Part shown: positions 17,759 to 25,388 of the stretch, piece by piece
How the letters are laid out: each line of letters opens with the position of its first letter
How positions within the stretch are numbered: the first letter of the stretch is position 1
Assembly (NCBI GenBank): GCA_966250325.1
Contig: CBINGY010000015.1
Span: forward strand, 15,947 to 79,946
Source of the DNA: Jiulongibacter sp966250325
GTDB lineage: Bacteria > Bacteroidota > Bacteroidia > Cytophagales > Spirosomataceae
DNA: 64,000 nt
Direction: 5' to 3'
Notes under the pieces: generated by a model
Seen by the model: only the letters and a program-made list of their open reading frames with translations
What the model was told of the DNA's origin: nothing
Databases searched by the model: none
Program-made: the position numbers and the translations under genes

Positions 17759-18949
17759 TCAATACCTCCAAACCCGAAATACTTCACCTGCCGCATAAAC
17801 GTTCCCCTCCCGTAATTCCAGTTCCATAAAAGCATCAGAATCAGAAAGATTGGCCAGATCGCCACTTCCATGCCCTTCGTTTGGCGAGGCGGTGAGCGTT
17901 CCATTTTCGTTAGACAGACTTACCTGCATAAAGTAGCTGAGTGCCGGTCTGAAAATAATTTCTTTGTCCAGAACAGCGTACTCTGGTTTGGGGGATTTAC
18001 CCAAACTTTGTTCAAGCCAGGGTTTTACATACCGCACGGCACACATAAATGTGGAAACCGGATTACCCGGTAGAGCAAAGATCACCGTTTGATCCTTTTT
18101 CCCAAACCACATGGGTTTACCTGGGCGTTGCTGAATTTTATGAAACAATTTCTGAACCCCGAGTTGCTTCAGGGCTTCGGGCATGTAGTCTTTTTTACCA
18201 GCAGAAACTCCGCCAGAGAGAACCAGCACATCAAATGTTTCAAGCAATTCGCCGAGTTTTTTTTTGGTAATTTCCAGGCTATCAGGTAGATGAAAGTGAG
18301 AAATGGAATCGCAAAGCGGCTTTATCAATTCCGAAATCGCGTAAATGTTTGATTTCCGGATCTGATGAGCCTCCGGTTTTTGGGTAACACCTACCAGTTC
18401 ATCGCCGCTGGTAATCACGGCTACCTGAGGTTTTTTTTTAGCTCGGATCATCGTTTTGCCAACCGTAGCCAATACGGCCAGATCAGGGGTTTTGATCGTG
18501 TGTCCCTTTTTGAGAATAATGTCTCCCTCTTTTCGGTCAATGCCTTTTTTGTGGATGTTCTTTTGCATTTCCAGGTCATCGGGTAAATTCAGAATTCCCG
18601 CTTCGGCTTTCGTATCTTCAACCCGAATCACTGAATCTACCCCGTTGGGTAGAGGCGTTCCTGTCATTACTTCTACCGCTTCATTGGAATTATTAGTGGT
18701 AAATGCGGGATCTCCGGCGAACTGAGTTCCTGAAATTTTGTAGTGCCTTGTGCCATTTTCGTATGCTGAACCGCGTATGGCAAAGCCATCCATCGTAACT
18801 CTGTCAAAAGGCGGGAAGTCGCGATCGGCACAGATATCCTCTGCTAAAACCCGTCCCGTTGATTCAAGAAAAGGAATGCTCTCTTCTCCAAAATCCCGGG
18901 TTTCTTTGAGAATGAGTTCTGTGGCAAGTTTGACTGTAACAAAATCCAT
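17759..18949 (-). CDS. moeA: molybdopterin molybdenumtransferase
   Basis: Inserts molybdate into adenylylated molybdopterin in the last step of molybdenum cofactor synthesis. The 396-residue product has the N-terminal PPFDRVTMDGFAIRG segment (about 43-57), TGTPLPNGVDSVIRVE, the MogA-like domain motif VLSGGVSAGKKDYMPEAL and the PGNPVSTFMCAVRYVKPWL segment. It is contiguous with xdhC upstream (no gap between the xdhC stop and the moeA ATG) at one edge of the molybdenum-cofactor island. Confidence 0.95.
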   Translation of the reverse strand: MDFVTVKLATELILKETRDFGEESIPFLESTGRVLAEDICADRDFPPFDRVTMDGFAIRGSAYENGTRHYKISGTQFAGDPAFTTNNSNEAVEVMTGTPLPNGVDSVIRVEDTKAEAGILNLPDDLEMQKNIHKKGIDRKEGDIILKKGHTIKTPDLAVLATVGKTMIRAKKKPQVAVITSGDELVGVTQKPEAHQIRKSNIYAISELIKPLCDSISHFHLPDSLEITKKKLGELLETFDVLVLSGGVSAGKKDYMPEALKQLGVQKLFHKIQQRPGKPMWFGKKDQTVIFALPGNPVSTFMCAVRYVKPWLEQSLGKSPKPEYAVLDKEIIFRPALSYFMQVSLSNENGTLTASPNEGHGSGDLANLSDSDAFMELELREGNVYAAGEVFRVWRY

Positions 18950-20047
18950 TTAGGTAAAGGTCATTGGTTGGTCCCGCTCATGAATGGGTTGCTTTTTGTC
19001 CCGCAAGTGAGCTGGCGTTTTCTTTGAAAATACTCCTTTTATTTCGGCAAGCATGGAAAGTGCGATCTCATCAGGTGTAGTGGCTCCCATATCCAAACCT
19101 ACGGGGGCATAGATGTTTGCCATCACGGCATCCGAAATGATTTCACTTTCATCGGCAAGCTCCTGCCAGATACGTTCAGAGCGTACCCGTGGCCCGAGCA
19201 TTCCTATGTATCGGGCCTCCTTTTTCAGAAGTTTTCTGAGATTCTCCTTGTCGGTTTGCAGCGAATGCGACATCAAAATCACGGCGGTATATTCGTCGAA
19301 AGTAAGGTGGTCAAAATCCTCCTTTTTCAGAATAGTAACCCCTTCAATCGGGCTGACCTTATTTTCGGGAGCTACCACCGTAATTTCCCAGCCAAGTTCC
19401 AGGGTTTGACGAATTAAAGGGTAAAGATCGTATTGATGACCAAGTAAAATTAGATGAAACGGTGGAGGTATCACTTCCGCAAAAAGCGTCAACTCATCAT
19501 TTACCACAATGTTCTTTGATTTATTCAAACCTGATATTACCTCTGTCAAGGCCTCTGTATCACAAAATTGCGATAAAATCTGAAGGCTTGATGAATCAGT
19601 AAAATGTACGAGTTTGCCGAGCAAAGTATCATCGGGAGTTCGGGTGATTTTAACAAGTATATTAGTTACCCGCCTGCCATAAATAATTCTCCTGAGAAGT
19701 TCAATTTGATTCTCTGGATCTCCCTTTTCAACGGGAGAGATAAGAACGTCAATGATTCCATTGCAGCCCAGGCCCACGCCAATCTGGTGATCGTCGTCCA
19801 TACTGGTATCGTAGGTCATGATAGAGGCTTTTCCTTTTAAAATGGCCATACGGGCACGTTTGAGTGCATCACCCTCCAGACAGCCACCGCTAATTCCACC
19901 CACCCAGGTTCCATTTTCAGAAACCAACATCCGTGCACCCATTCTACGATAAGAAGAGCCCTCAACCCTTACCACAGTTGCTATCGCCATCTTTTCATCC
20001 TCAGGAGCATGGTCGAAATAGCGGATAATATGTTTGATTTCTTTCAA
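18950..20047 (-). CDS. XdhC-family protein (molybdenum cofactor insertion/sulfuration helper)
   Basis: XdhC-type proteins bind the molybdenum cofactor and help sulfurate and insert it into xanthine dehydrogenase-family enzymes. The product contains VVRVEGSSYRRMGARMLV, a GGISGGCLEGD motif and IGVGLGCNGIIDVLI from the first domain, then a Rossmann C-terminal domain ending YIGMLGPRVRSERIW ... APVGLDMGATTPDEIALSMLAEI. I place the start at the TTG at 20047 because similarity begins at KEIKHII. In-frame ATGs at 20092 and 20149 are alternatives that add 15 or 34 unconserved residues. No xanthine dehydrogenase structural gene is in the window. Confidence 0.9.
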   Translation of the reverse strand: MKEIKHIIRYFDHAPEDEKMAIATVVRVEGSSYRRMGARMLVSENGTWVGGISGGCLEGDALKRARMAILKGKASIMTYDTSMDDDHQIGVGLGCNGIIDVLISPVEKGDPENQIELLRRIIYGRRVTNILVKITRTPDDTLLGKLVHFTDSSSLQILSQFCDTEALTEVISGLNKSKNIVVNDELTLFAEVIPPPFHLILLGHQYDLYPLIRQTLELGWEITVVAPENKVSPIEGVTILKKEDFDHLTFDEYTAVILMSHSLQTDKENLRKLLKKEARYIGMLGPRVRSERIWQELADESEIISDAVMANIYAPVGLDMGATTPDEIALSMLAEIKGVFSKKTPAHLRDKKQPIHERDQPMTFT

Positions 20048-20219
20048 TGAACCGGCTGAAGTTTTTGGTAAAAATAGGGGATTGGTACACATCTCCGAAA
20101 CTCCGGTATCTAAATCCATCCACTTTTGTCGATCTCCGGCCTGAGCCATCTGCACATTGTTGCGAAATAAATTTCTTTTGATTCAATTTACACCGAGTAC
20201 AACCCCAAACCCTGTTGAA

Positions 20220-20948
20220 TTGAAAAAATTGATCTGGAAGGCCTTTCTGGTTTTCCAAATTTGTCATACCGCCTCTGGTCAATGGTCAAAGGAGGATAAT
20301 ATGTTATGGAACCGTTACTGGATTCAGTTCGGGTTGTCACCCCGATGGCAGGCATCTACTCAGGTTACGAATCAGTGGGGAAGGTCGCCCTGGAAACAAA
20401 GGCAACTGATTTCTCATTACGATGCCAACCTTCGCCTAAATTCTCATTGGAGTATAGGTGCAGGACTTACCGTTTCCTTCAAGAATGAGTGGAATGAAGA
20501 TTATACGGAGGCTTTCCTTTTGCCCGAAATACGACCGTTTCAGCAGGTATTGTTTTCTGCGGAATCAGGGCAAAAGTGGAGATTTCTGGGAAGGGTCCGT
20601 TTTGACGAGCGATATATTCATAACTCCAACGAAAGAGATCGACTTTTACCTGGATATACCTATGAAGGACGTACAAGGTTTCAGGGCATTTGCACCTACA
20701 GAATATCAGGAAAATGGAGTTCCAGAGTCGGAGATGAGGTTTTTGTCAATTACAGGAAAGATGAATACGATCACCACATAAGCCAGAATCGGATTTTTGC
20801 AGGCCTGAATGTGGACCTCGCCCGGGGCCTCTCACTTGACGGAGACTTCTTTTTTATCAGCAGAAACGATGAGGGGCATCCACGATTATCCAATATTTTC
20901 AGGCTAGGACTTATGCAACGCATCCGAAGTTTTGAGCCGAAATCTTAA
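20220..20948 (+). CDS. DUF2490 outer-membrane beta-barrel protein (first copy)
   Basis: A predicted exported beta-barrel of about 243 residues: signal peptide (KKLIWKAFLVFQICHTASGQ) then alternating strands with the DUF2490 pattern LLPEIRPFQQVLF, RVRFDERYI and a terminal strand LSNIFRLGLMQRI. The family has no defined function. No ATG precedes the signal peptide, so I use the TTG at 20220; a TTG at 20157 is the only longer option and lies in likely promoter sequence. It diverges from xdhC and precedes a ModE-like regulator, which suggests a role tied to molybdate or molybdoenzymes, but that is inference. Confidence 0.75.
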   Translation: MKKLIWKAFLVFQICHTASGQWSKEDNMLWNRYWIQFGLSPRWQASTQVTNQWGRSPWKQRQLISHYDANLRLNSHWSIGAGLTVSFKNEWNEDYTEAFLLPEIRPFQQVLFSAESGQKWRFLGRVRFDERYIHNSNERDRLLPGYTYEGRTRFQGICTYRISGKWSSRVGDEVFVNYRKDEYDHHISQNRIFAGLNVDLARGLSLDGDFFFISRNDEGHPRLSNIFRLGLMQRIRSFEPKS

Positions 20949-20953
20949 CTTTG
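20946..20953 (+). promoter_or_regulatory. -7 promoter box for the ModE-like gene
   Basis: TAACTTTG matches TAnnTTTG exactly. It overlaps the end of the DUF2490 gene and covers an in-frame TTG, which supports the downstream ATG at 20987 as the true start of the regulator. Confidence 0.5.
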
Positions 20954-20986
20954 GTTAAAAGAAAAAAGTTGATAAACGTAAAGGAC

Positions 20987-21322
20987 ATGTTGAAGCCGGG
21001 GCTTTCGGCAGAGGTACATCTTACCTTAAGGGTTATGACCGGTGAAGGGCGGTTTCTGGGCCCGGGAAGAATAGAATTGCTGGAATTGGTAGGTAAACTG
21101 GGGTCTATCAATAAAGCGGCGGCTCAGATGAAGATGTCTTACAAAAAAGCCTGGAGCCTTATTCATCAAATGAATGAAATGTGCAGAGAACCTCTGGTTA
21201 CCAGCAAGTCTGGAGGAGAAGAAGGCGGCGGAACTGTACTTACTGCTTACGGAGAACAGGTGATACAGAAGTATCGGCAGATAGAAAATGAAATAAATCA
21301 CCACGTCGCAACGATCTTCTGA
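20987..21322 (+). CDS. ModE-type winged-helix transcriptional regulator (DNA-binding domain only)
   Basis: A 111-residue protein consisting of the LysR-like winged-helix domain found at the N-terminus of ModE: GPGRIELLELVGKLGSINKAAAQMKMSYKKAWSLI, with the typical recognition helix, then the wing SGGEEGGGTVLTAYGEQVI. The molybdate-binding TOBE/Mop domains of full-length ModE are absent, so effector sensing must be different or indirect. It sits between two DUF2490 genes inside the molybdenum-cofactor island, which makes them its likely targets. Confidence 0.88.
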   Translation: MLKPGLSAEVHLTLRVMTGEGRFLGPGRIELLELVGKLGSINKAAAQMKMSYKKAWSLIHQMNEMCREPLVTSKSGGEEGGGTVLTAYGEQVIQKYRQIENEINHHVATIF

Positions 21323-21327
21323 CCAAC

Positions 21328-22110
21328 ATGTACATTTGCATCTGGTTTGAAAGAATAACTCACTTGAACAGGAAGGCGGCCTTCTATCTCGAAGCAGTTT
21401 TGTTGGTTTTTGGGTTTGTGCCGGTCATGGCTCAGAAGCAACGTATTTCTGAAAATCAGGATTTACTCTGGACCCGCTATCATCTTACACTGCGGTTTTC
21501 AGAACGTTGGAAATGGGCCACCGAAGCAGATAACAGGGTGTTTTTGAGTACCTTAAACAGGGCACAGATTATTGCCCACACACATCTTCATTATTCATTT
21601 TCTTCAGAAACAGAGGCGTCGTTAGGTATGACCTACTCTCTGGTAAATCCCCCCGATGCATTTGACGAAGACCCGCTCACCATTCCGGAGATCCGCCCGT
21701 TTCAGGAGTTTTATCTGAGACAAAACTTTGACAACAGTCCACTGAAAATTCAGCACCGGTTCAGATCGGAGGAGCGTTTTTTTAGAAATTCAGATGGCAG
21801 TCAACTAATTGATGGTCACAATTTTAACTGGAGGTTTCGCTATCAGATTGCATTGGAATATCCTGTTGATCAGAAATTTAGCATAAAGTTCAATGATGAG
21901 CTTTTTATCAATGCGGGCAAAAATATTGTATACAATGTCTTTGACACCAACCGCATTTATGGAGCACTGGCCTATCATCCATTAAAGCCCTTGGTGGTTG
22001 AATTGGGCTATTTGCATTCCGTACAACAGCAAAGAAGCGGCTCTTCTTTGCTGATCCGCGATAACATAAGGTTTACAATTTTCCATCAAATAGATTTAGC
22101 CAAAAAGTAA
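21328..22110 (+). CDS. DUF2490 outer-membrane beta-barrel protein (second copy)
   Basis: A second member of the same family (up to 260 residues), with signal peptide ending FGFVPVMAQ, followed by ISENQDLLWTRYHLTLRF, the shared IPEIRPFQEFYL and RFRSEERFF motifs and a terminal strand. It is clearly paralogous to the copy at 20220 but divergent. The ATG at 21328 gives an unusual 12-residue extension before the signal peptide, and a TAnnTTTG match (TACATTTG, 21331-21338) overlies those codons, so a TTG at 21364 is a serious alternative start. moaD follows 13 nt after the stop. Confidence 0.75.
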   Translation: MYICIWFERITHLNRKAAFYLEAVLLVFGFVPVMAQKQRISENQDLLWTRYHLTLRFSERWKWATEADNRVFLSTLNRAQIIAHTHLHYSFSSETEASLGMTYSLVNPPDAFDEDPLTIPEIRPFQEFYLRQNFDNSPLKIQHRFRSEERFFRNSDGSQLIDGHNFNWRFRYQIALEYPVDQKFSIKFNDELFINAGKNIVYNVFDTNRIYGALAYHPLKPLVVELGYLHSVQQQRSGSSLLIRDNIRFTIFHQIDLAKK

Positions 22111-22123
22111 CTACCTTCGGTAC

Positions 22124-22366
22124 ATGAAAGTTAAAGTACTCTGTTTTGGCATCACACGGGATATTCTGGGTGGCTTTGAGCAGGAGATAGAGCTGCCAGA
22201 GGGGGCCAGTGTGGCTTTTTTGAAACATAGACTCACACAAGATTATCCCGATTTTACGAAACTGAAATCCCTACGTATTGCGGTCAACGAGGAATACGGA
22301 AATGAAGAACAGGTGATAACAGAGCTTGATGAAGTAGTACTTATTCCTCCGGTGAGTGGAGGGTGA
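22124..22366 (+). CDS. moaD: molybdopterin synthase sulfur-carrier subunit
   Basis: An 80-residue ubiquitin-like protein ending in the diagnostic Gly-Gly tail (PPVSGG), which carries the thiocarboxylate used to convert cPMP to molybdopterin. The fold markers LPEGASVAFLKHRL and VNEEY are present. It lies just before moaE, its partner subunit. Confidence 0.93.
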   Translation: MKVKVLCFGITRDILGGFEQEIELPEGASVAFLKHRLTQDYPDFTKLKSLRIAVNEEYGNEEQVITELDEVVLIPPVSGG

Positions 22367-22369
22367 GTT

Positions 22370-22377
22370 TATTTTTG
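22370..22377 (+). promoter_or_regulatory. -7 promoter box upstream of moaE
   Basis: TATTTTTG matches TAnnTTTG and lies 26 nt before the moaE ATG. No -33 TTG at standard spacing; may be a secondary promoter within the moaD-moaE unit. Confidence 0.35.
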
Positions 22378-22403
22378 ACTTTAGCGTGCGGAATTACGAA
22401 TAG

Positions 22404-22838
22404 ATGAGTACTGATTCAGAAAATATTCAAATCATTTTAACCGAAGATTCTTTGAATCTTACTGATTGTCAGATCTTTGTTGAAGATCCGGCTGCCGGAG
22501 GTATCGTACATTTTGTAGGTTCGGTTCGTAACCATACCCAAGGTAAAATGGTAACCCGACTGGAATTTGAAGCCTACGAACCCATGGCGATCTCAGAAAT
22601 GCGGAAAATTGCTGAGCAAGCCATTGAGAAGTTCGGCGTCATGAAAATCGCTATTCATCATCGCATCGGCACACTTGAGATAGGGGAGTTGCCTGTGATA
22701 ATTGCGGTTTCCTCAGCTCATCGCAAGGCAGCTTTTGAGGCGTGTCAATATTGTATTGATACTCTAAAAGAAACCGTACCCATCTGGAAAAAAGAAATTT
22801 TTGAAGATGGAGAAGTATGGGTGAGTGCTACGCCTTAA
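22404..22838 (+). CDS. moaE: molybdopterin synthase catalytic subunit
   Basis: The large subunit of molybdopterin synthase, which inserts two sulfurs from MoaD into cyclic pyranopterin monophosphate. The 144-residue product shows GGIVHFVGSVRNHTQGK (about 32-48), HHRIGTLEIGE, VSSAHRKAAFEACQYCIDTLKE and PIWKKEIFEDGE, all family signatures including the active-site Lys/His/Arg residues. Its 3' end overlaps the convergent mobA-like gene by 11 nt. Confidence 0.95.
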   Translation: MSTDSENIQIILTEDSLNLTDCQIFVEDPAAGGIVHFVGSVRNHTQGKMVTRLEFEAYEPMAISEMRKIAEQAIEKFGVMKIAIHHRIGTLEIGELPVIIAVSSAHRKAAFEACQYCIDTLKETVPIWKKEIFEDGEVWVSATP

Positions 22839-23922
22839 TCTCAAATGCTGTTTTCTCCTCTGGTGTATTTACATTTTTCAAAATAGCCGAATCGGAAGGA
22901 TGAATAACCTCTACATCACTATGGATTAGTACCTTACGAGGACAGCTATACCCTAAAGCCAGGAACTCCATTAATCTCATATAGGCCTTTGGTTCCCAAA
23001 GTGTAATGAGTGGGTCGGGGAAGTTCGTTTCTTCATTGTGAAAAGCCGTTGCTATTTTCGCAGGGTTTCTTTTGGAGATTAATTCTTTGAAAACGGCAGC
23101 ATTTACAAGCGGAAGGTCACAAGCCACCACCAGCCAGGCCACGTTGGGATCTGTCTGAAATGCCGAGGCAATTGCACCGAATGGGCCGAGACCCTCAAAC
23201 TTATCGGTAATGCGGGTATAGTTTTCGTATTGCTCTGTACGGCAGGAAACGTACGGTTCTATTCCCGCTTTTTCCAATTCACCAATAAGATAATCAACCT
23301 GCGGCAAGCCATGATACGCAATTTGTCCTTTATCCTCTCCCATACGTATACTTTTTCCTCCGGCTAAAACGAGGCCTTTTATGGGTGCGGCAGGAAAAGT
23401 TTCTTGGATTAACCGGGCAATTTTTTCCGTTTCAGAACTAGTGAAAACAGGCTTTCCATTAACTAAATCTCCGAGCCAGTTAAAGGGCTTTTCCATACCC
23501 TTACATAGTACGAAACCTGCGATATCGGTAAGCTGATCCAGTCGTTTTTTCAACGATTCTTCCTTTTTCGGATGAATAAGTACCAGTTGTTTAGTCGCTT
23601 GAAAGTGATTGCCATTGACCAGAATTAACTCCTGATCATTCAGCAGAATTTTTCGGTCAAAATCATTGAATCCGGACTTATCAAAGCGAAAGAACTTGAT
23701 TTTATCGGTCAACTCATTGCGGGTGAGACCAGCGGTTTCGGAGTCACCAAAAGCATGATCTGCATCAATATAAGCTGTATTCGAAACATTCAATAAATCA
23801 ATCAATTGATTCGCCAAGTTCTGAATATCTCCACAAGGGGCACCCACCAGGGCGAGCTCGTTTCGTCCGAAATATCCGATGGCGGGTCTGGCGAGTTTTG
23901 CGTGTTTTTGGTGTTTTTCCAT
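22828..23922 (-). CDS. MobA-like molybdenum cofactor guanylyltransferase with an unusual N-terminal domain
   Basis: The C-terminal half (from about residue 185 of 364) is a MobA-type nucleotidyltransferase: GLVLAGGKSIRMGEDKGQIAYHG, PVACDLP-type VVACDLPLVNAAVF and a NTPEE tail, which would attach GMP to molybdopterin. The first 180 residues resemble the P-loop fold of MobB, but the expected GxxGxGK[ST] reads VGAPCGDIQN, so it probably does not bind nucleotide in the normal way. A D-A-D-H (YIDADHAFGD) segment follows. The start is at the ATG at 23922, where MEKHQKHAK gives a sensible N-terminus. It ends against moaE in the convergent orientation. Confidence 0.82.
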   Translation of the reverse strand: MEKHQKHAKLARPAIGYFGRNELALVGAPCGDIQNLANQLIDLLNVSNTAYIDADHAFGDSETAGLTRNELTDKIKFFRFDKSGFNDFDRKILLNDQELILVNGNHFQATKQLVLIHPKKEESLKKRLDQLTDIAGFVLCKGMEKPFNWLGDLVNGKPVFTSSETEKIARLIQETFPAAPIKGLVLAGGKSIRMGEDKGQIAYHGLPQVDYLIGELEKAGIEPYVSCRTEQYENYTRITDKFEGLGPFGAIASAFQTDPNVAWLVVACDLPLVNAAVFKELISKRNPAKIATAFHNEETNFPDPLITLWEPKAYMRLMEFLALGYSCPRKVLIHSDVEVIHPSDSAILKNVNTPEEKTAFEIKA

Positions 23923-23923
23923 G

Positions 23924-23958
23924 TTTGAATACTCTTTCAACCAAATTACGTATTTTTG
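23924..23958 (+). promoter_or_regulatory. promoter of the toxin-antitoxin pair
   Basis: TTTG at 23924-23927 and TATTTTTG at 23951-23958 are separated by 23 nt, a full match to the Bacteroidota -33/-7 consensus. The start would be near 23964, about 17 nt before the antitoxin ATG. Confidence 0.65.
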
Positions 23959-23980
23959 AGTAAGGCAAAACAAAGATGTT

Positions 23981-24205
23981 ATGAATCCTCAGGTATTGGT
24001 AGATGACAAAGGTAATGAAACAGGCGTTTTTATCCCGATGGCAGAGTGGAATCGGATAAAAGAGCAGCTCTCTGATGTGGAAGGTGGTTTTGTGCTTACC
24101 GATGAGCACATTGCTATTCTGGATAAAGCGAGTGCTGAGCCTTTGAGCAATTGCATGGATGCAAAATTATATATTCAGGAAGTGAAGGAGAAATATGGAC
24201 TTTAA
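23981..24205 (+). CDS. putative antitoxin of a RelE/ParE-type toxin-antitoxin pair
   Basis: A 74-residue acidic protein starting MNPQVLVDDKGNETGVFIPMAEW, the form seen in many Bacteroidota antitoxins (a short beta strand then a helix), with a C-terminal tail EVKEKYGL that would cover the toxin. No DNA-binding motif is certain. It overlaps the downstream toxin gene by 11 nt, the classic antitoxin-first arrangement, and has its own promoter. Confidence 0.75.
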   Translation: MNPQVLVDDKGNETGVFIPMAEWNRIKEQLSDVEGGFVLTDEHIAILDKASAEPLSNCMDAKLYIQEVKEKYGL

Positions 24206-24491
24206 AACAGTTTTAACCCCTTTTGCCAGGAAGGAATTTGATCGGACATTTACTTACTATTTTGGCAATGTGGGATTTGTAGTGGCTAAAAATTTCTTTG
24301 ACGAAGTTAATTGGGCATTCGAAAGGCTTAAAATCAAACCCTATTATCAAGTAAGGAAAGGAAAATATCGTGCTCTCCCATTGGTAAAGTTTCCTTACTT
24401 AATTCTTTTTGAAGTAATTGAGGAAAAGAAGATGGTTAAAATCCCAAGCATTTTCCATACATCCCAGGACCCGAAAAAATACCCTAATTAA
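24195..24491 (+). CDS. RelE/ParE-family toxin
   Basis: A 98-residue basic protein of the RelE/ParE fold: FARKEFDRTFTYYF (helix 1), WAFERLKIKPYYQVRKGKYRALPLVKFPYLILFEV (central sheet with the typical R..P..FPY..F pattern) and VKIPSIFHTSQDPKKY, where the late HTSQDP motif is common to ParE-like members. It would act as an mRNA endonuclease or gyrase poison depending on subfamily, which cannot be told here. It is coupled to the antitoxin by overlapping frames. Confidence 0.82.
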   Translation: MDFKTVLTPFARKEFDRTFTYYFGNVGFVVAKNFFDEVNWAFERLKIKPYYQVRKGKYRALPLVKFPYLILFEVIEEKKMVKIPSIFHTSQDPKKYPN

Positions 24492-24499
24492 GGATTATC

Positions 24500-24787
24500 T
24501 CAGACATTTTTTAATCCTTTCACCTCTTCCCACAGCTCCCAGCCCCAATGCCCGGCAAAAAGTGGCCCCATTATAAAACCTCTGGAATTGTATAGGCTCA
24601 CCGCCTCGAAATCCAGATGAAGAAAGGAGTAAATAGCTTGCCAGATACCGCAGCTGTTGTAGTTGGCGTCAGTGGGGTCACAGATAGCAGGAGAATCGAC
24701 AAAGGTTTCCAGCGGGAAAATTAGGATTGCCAGAGGCACTGAAATCAAAATGACTAGTTTGACATATTTCCAGAATTTGAGAAGCAT
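24500..24787 (-). CDS. small membrane protein of unknown function
   Basis: Not recognised. From the ATG at 24787 it encodes 95 residues with an N-terminal hydrophobic helix (YVKLVILISVPLAILIFPLETFV) followed by a segment with two cysteines (AICDPTDANYNSCGIW) and an aromatic-rich end (FAGHWGWELWEEV). Longer versions start inside an intergenic repeat (NRKDAK would be encoded by it), so they are unlikely. It lies between the toxin-antitoxin pair and moaC and may not be expressed. Confidence 0.4.
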   Translation of the reverse strand: MLLKFWKYVKLVILISVPLAILIFPLETFVDSPAICDPTDANYNSCGIWQAIYSFLHLDFEAVSLYNSRGFIMGPLFAGHWGWELWEEVKGLKNV

Positions 24788-24846
24788 TAGGCAAAGCTCT
24801 GAAGAATTAGCGAAATGACCTGTAATAATTGCTACAGAACATGAAA

Positions 24847-24876
24847 CCCTTGAAGGCTTCGCGTCCTTGCGGTTAA
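24847..24876. repeat. partial copy of an intergenic 'GACGCGAAG' repeat
   Basis: The stretch GGCTTCGCGTCCTTGCGGTT on the plus strand matches half of the longer repeats seen at 61.5-61.7 kb and 63.9 kb, here as a single arm just upstream of moaC's 3' end. Confidence 0.5.
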
Positions 24877-24882
24877 ATAAAT

Positions 24883-25365
24883 TCAATCGGCAAGAGCAAA
24901 ATCCCGCTTCCCCCCGCTTTTCGCTATCAGCCGGGTTTCTTTAATAACGATGTTGTGAGAGAAAGCCTTACACATATCATAGATGGTGAGAGCCGCCACT
25001 GAGGCTCCGGTGAGGGCTTCCATTTCAATGCCGGTTTTGCCGGTAAGTGAGGCGGTACAGATTATTTCTACTTCGTTATTGGCATTTACCGAGATTTCTA
25101 CCTGGCAATTCTCCAGACCCAGCGGGTGGCACAGGGGAATTAATTCGCCCGTCTTTTTGGCTGCCATCACCCCGGCAATAATCGCTGTCTGAAACACCGG
25201 TCCTTTTTTGGTTTGAATTTCTTCTCCCTGAAGTTTGGCTATGATTTCATCATCCAGCAATACAATGCTGCGGGCTTTAGCGATGCGTTTGGTCACCGGC
25301 TTTTCACCCACATCCACCATGGAGGGGTTTCCGGCTTTGTCAAGATGGGTAAATTCCTGGCTCAT
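24883..25365 (-). CDS. moaC: cyclic pyranopterin monophosphate synthase
   Basis: Works with MoaA in the first committed step of molybdenum cofactor synthesis, turning the GTP-derived intermediate into cPMP. The 160-residue product has LIPLCHPLGLENCQVEI (about 75-91), GIEMEALTGASVAALTIYDMCKA and the C-terminal KSGGKRDF motif, with normal length. moaA is not in the window. Confidence 0.95.
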   Translation of the reverse strand: MSQEFTHLDKAGNPSMVDVGEKPVTKRIAKARSIVLLDDEIIAKLQGEEIQTKKGPVFQTAIIAGVMAAKKTGELIPLCHPLGLENCQVEISVNANNEVEIICTASLTGKTGIEMEALTGASVAALTIYDMCKAFSHNIVIKETRLIAKSGGKRDFALAD

Positions 25366-25388
25366 AGAACAAAGATAGAAGGGGAATT

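Noticed and set aside
24500..24886. Longer version of the small membrane ORF (start 24886)
   Set aside because: The extra residues are encoded by an intergenic repeat, so the ATG at 24787 is more likely; even the short form is uncertain.
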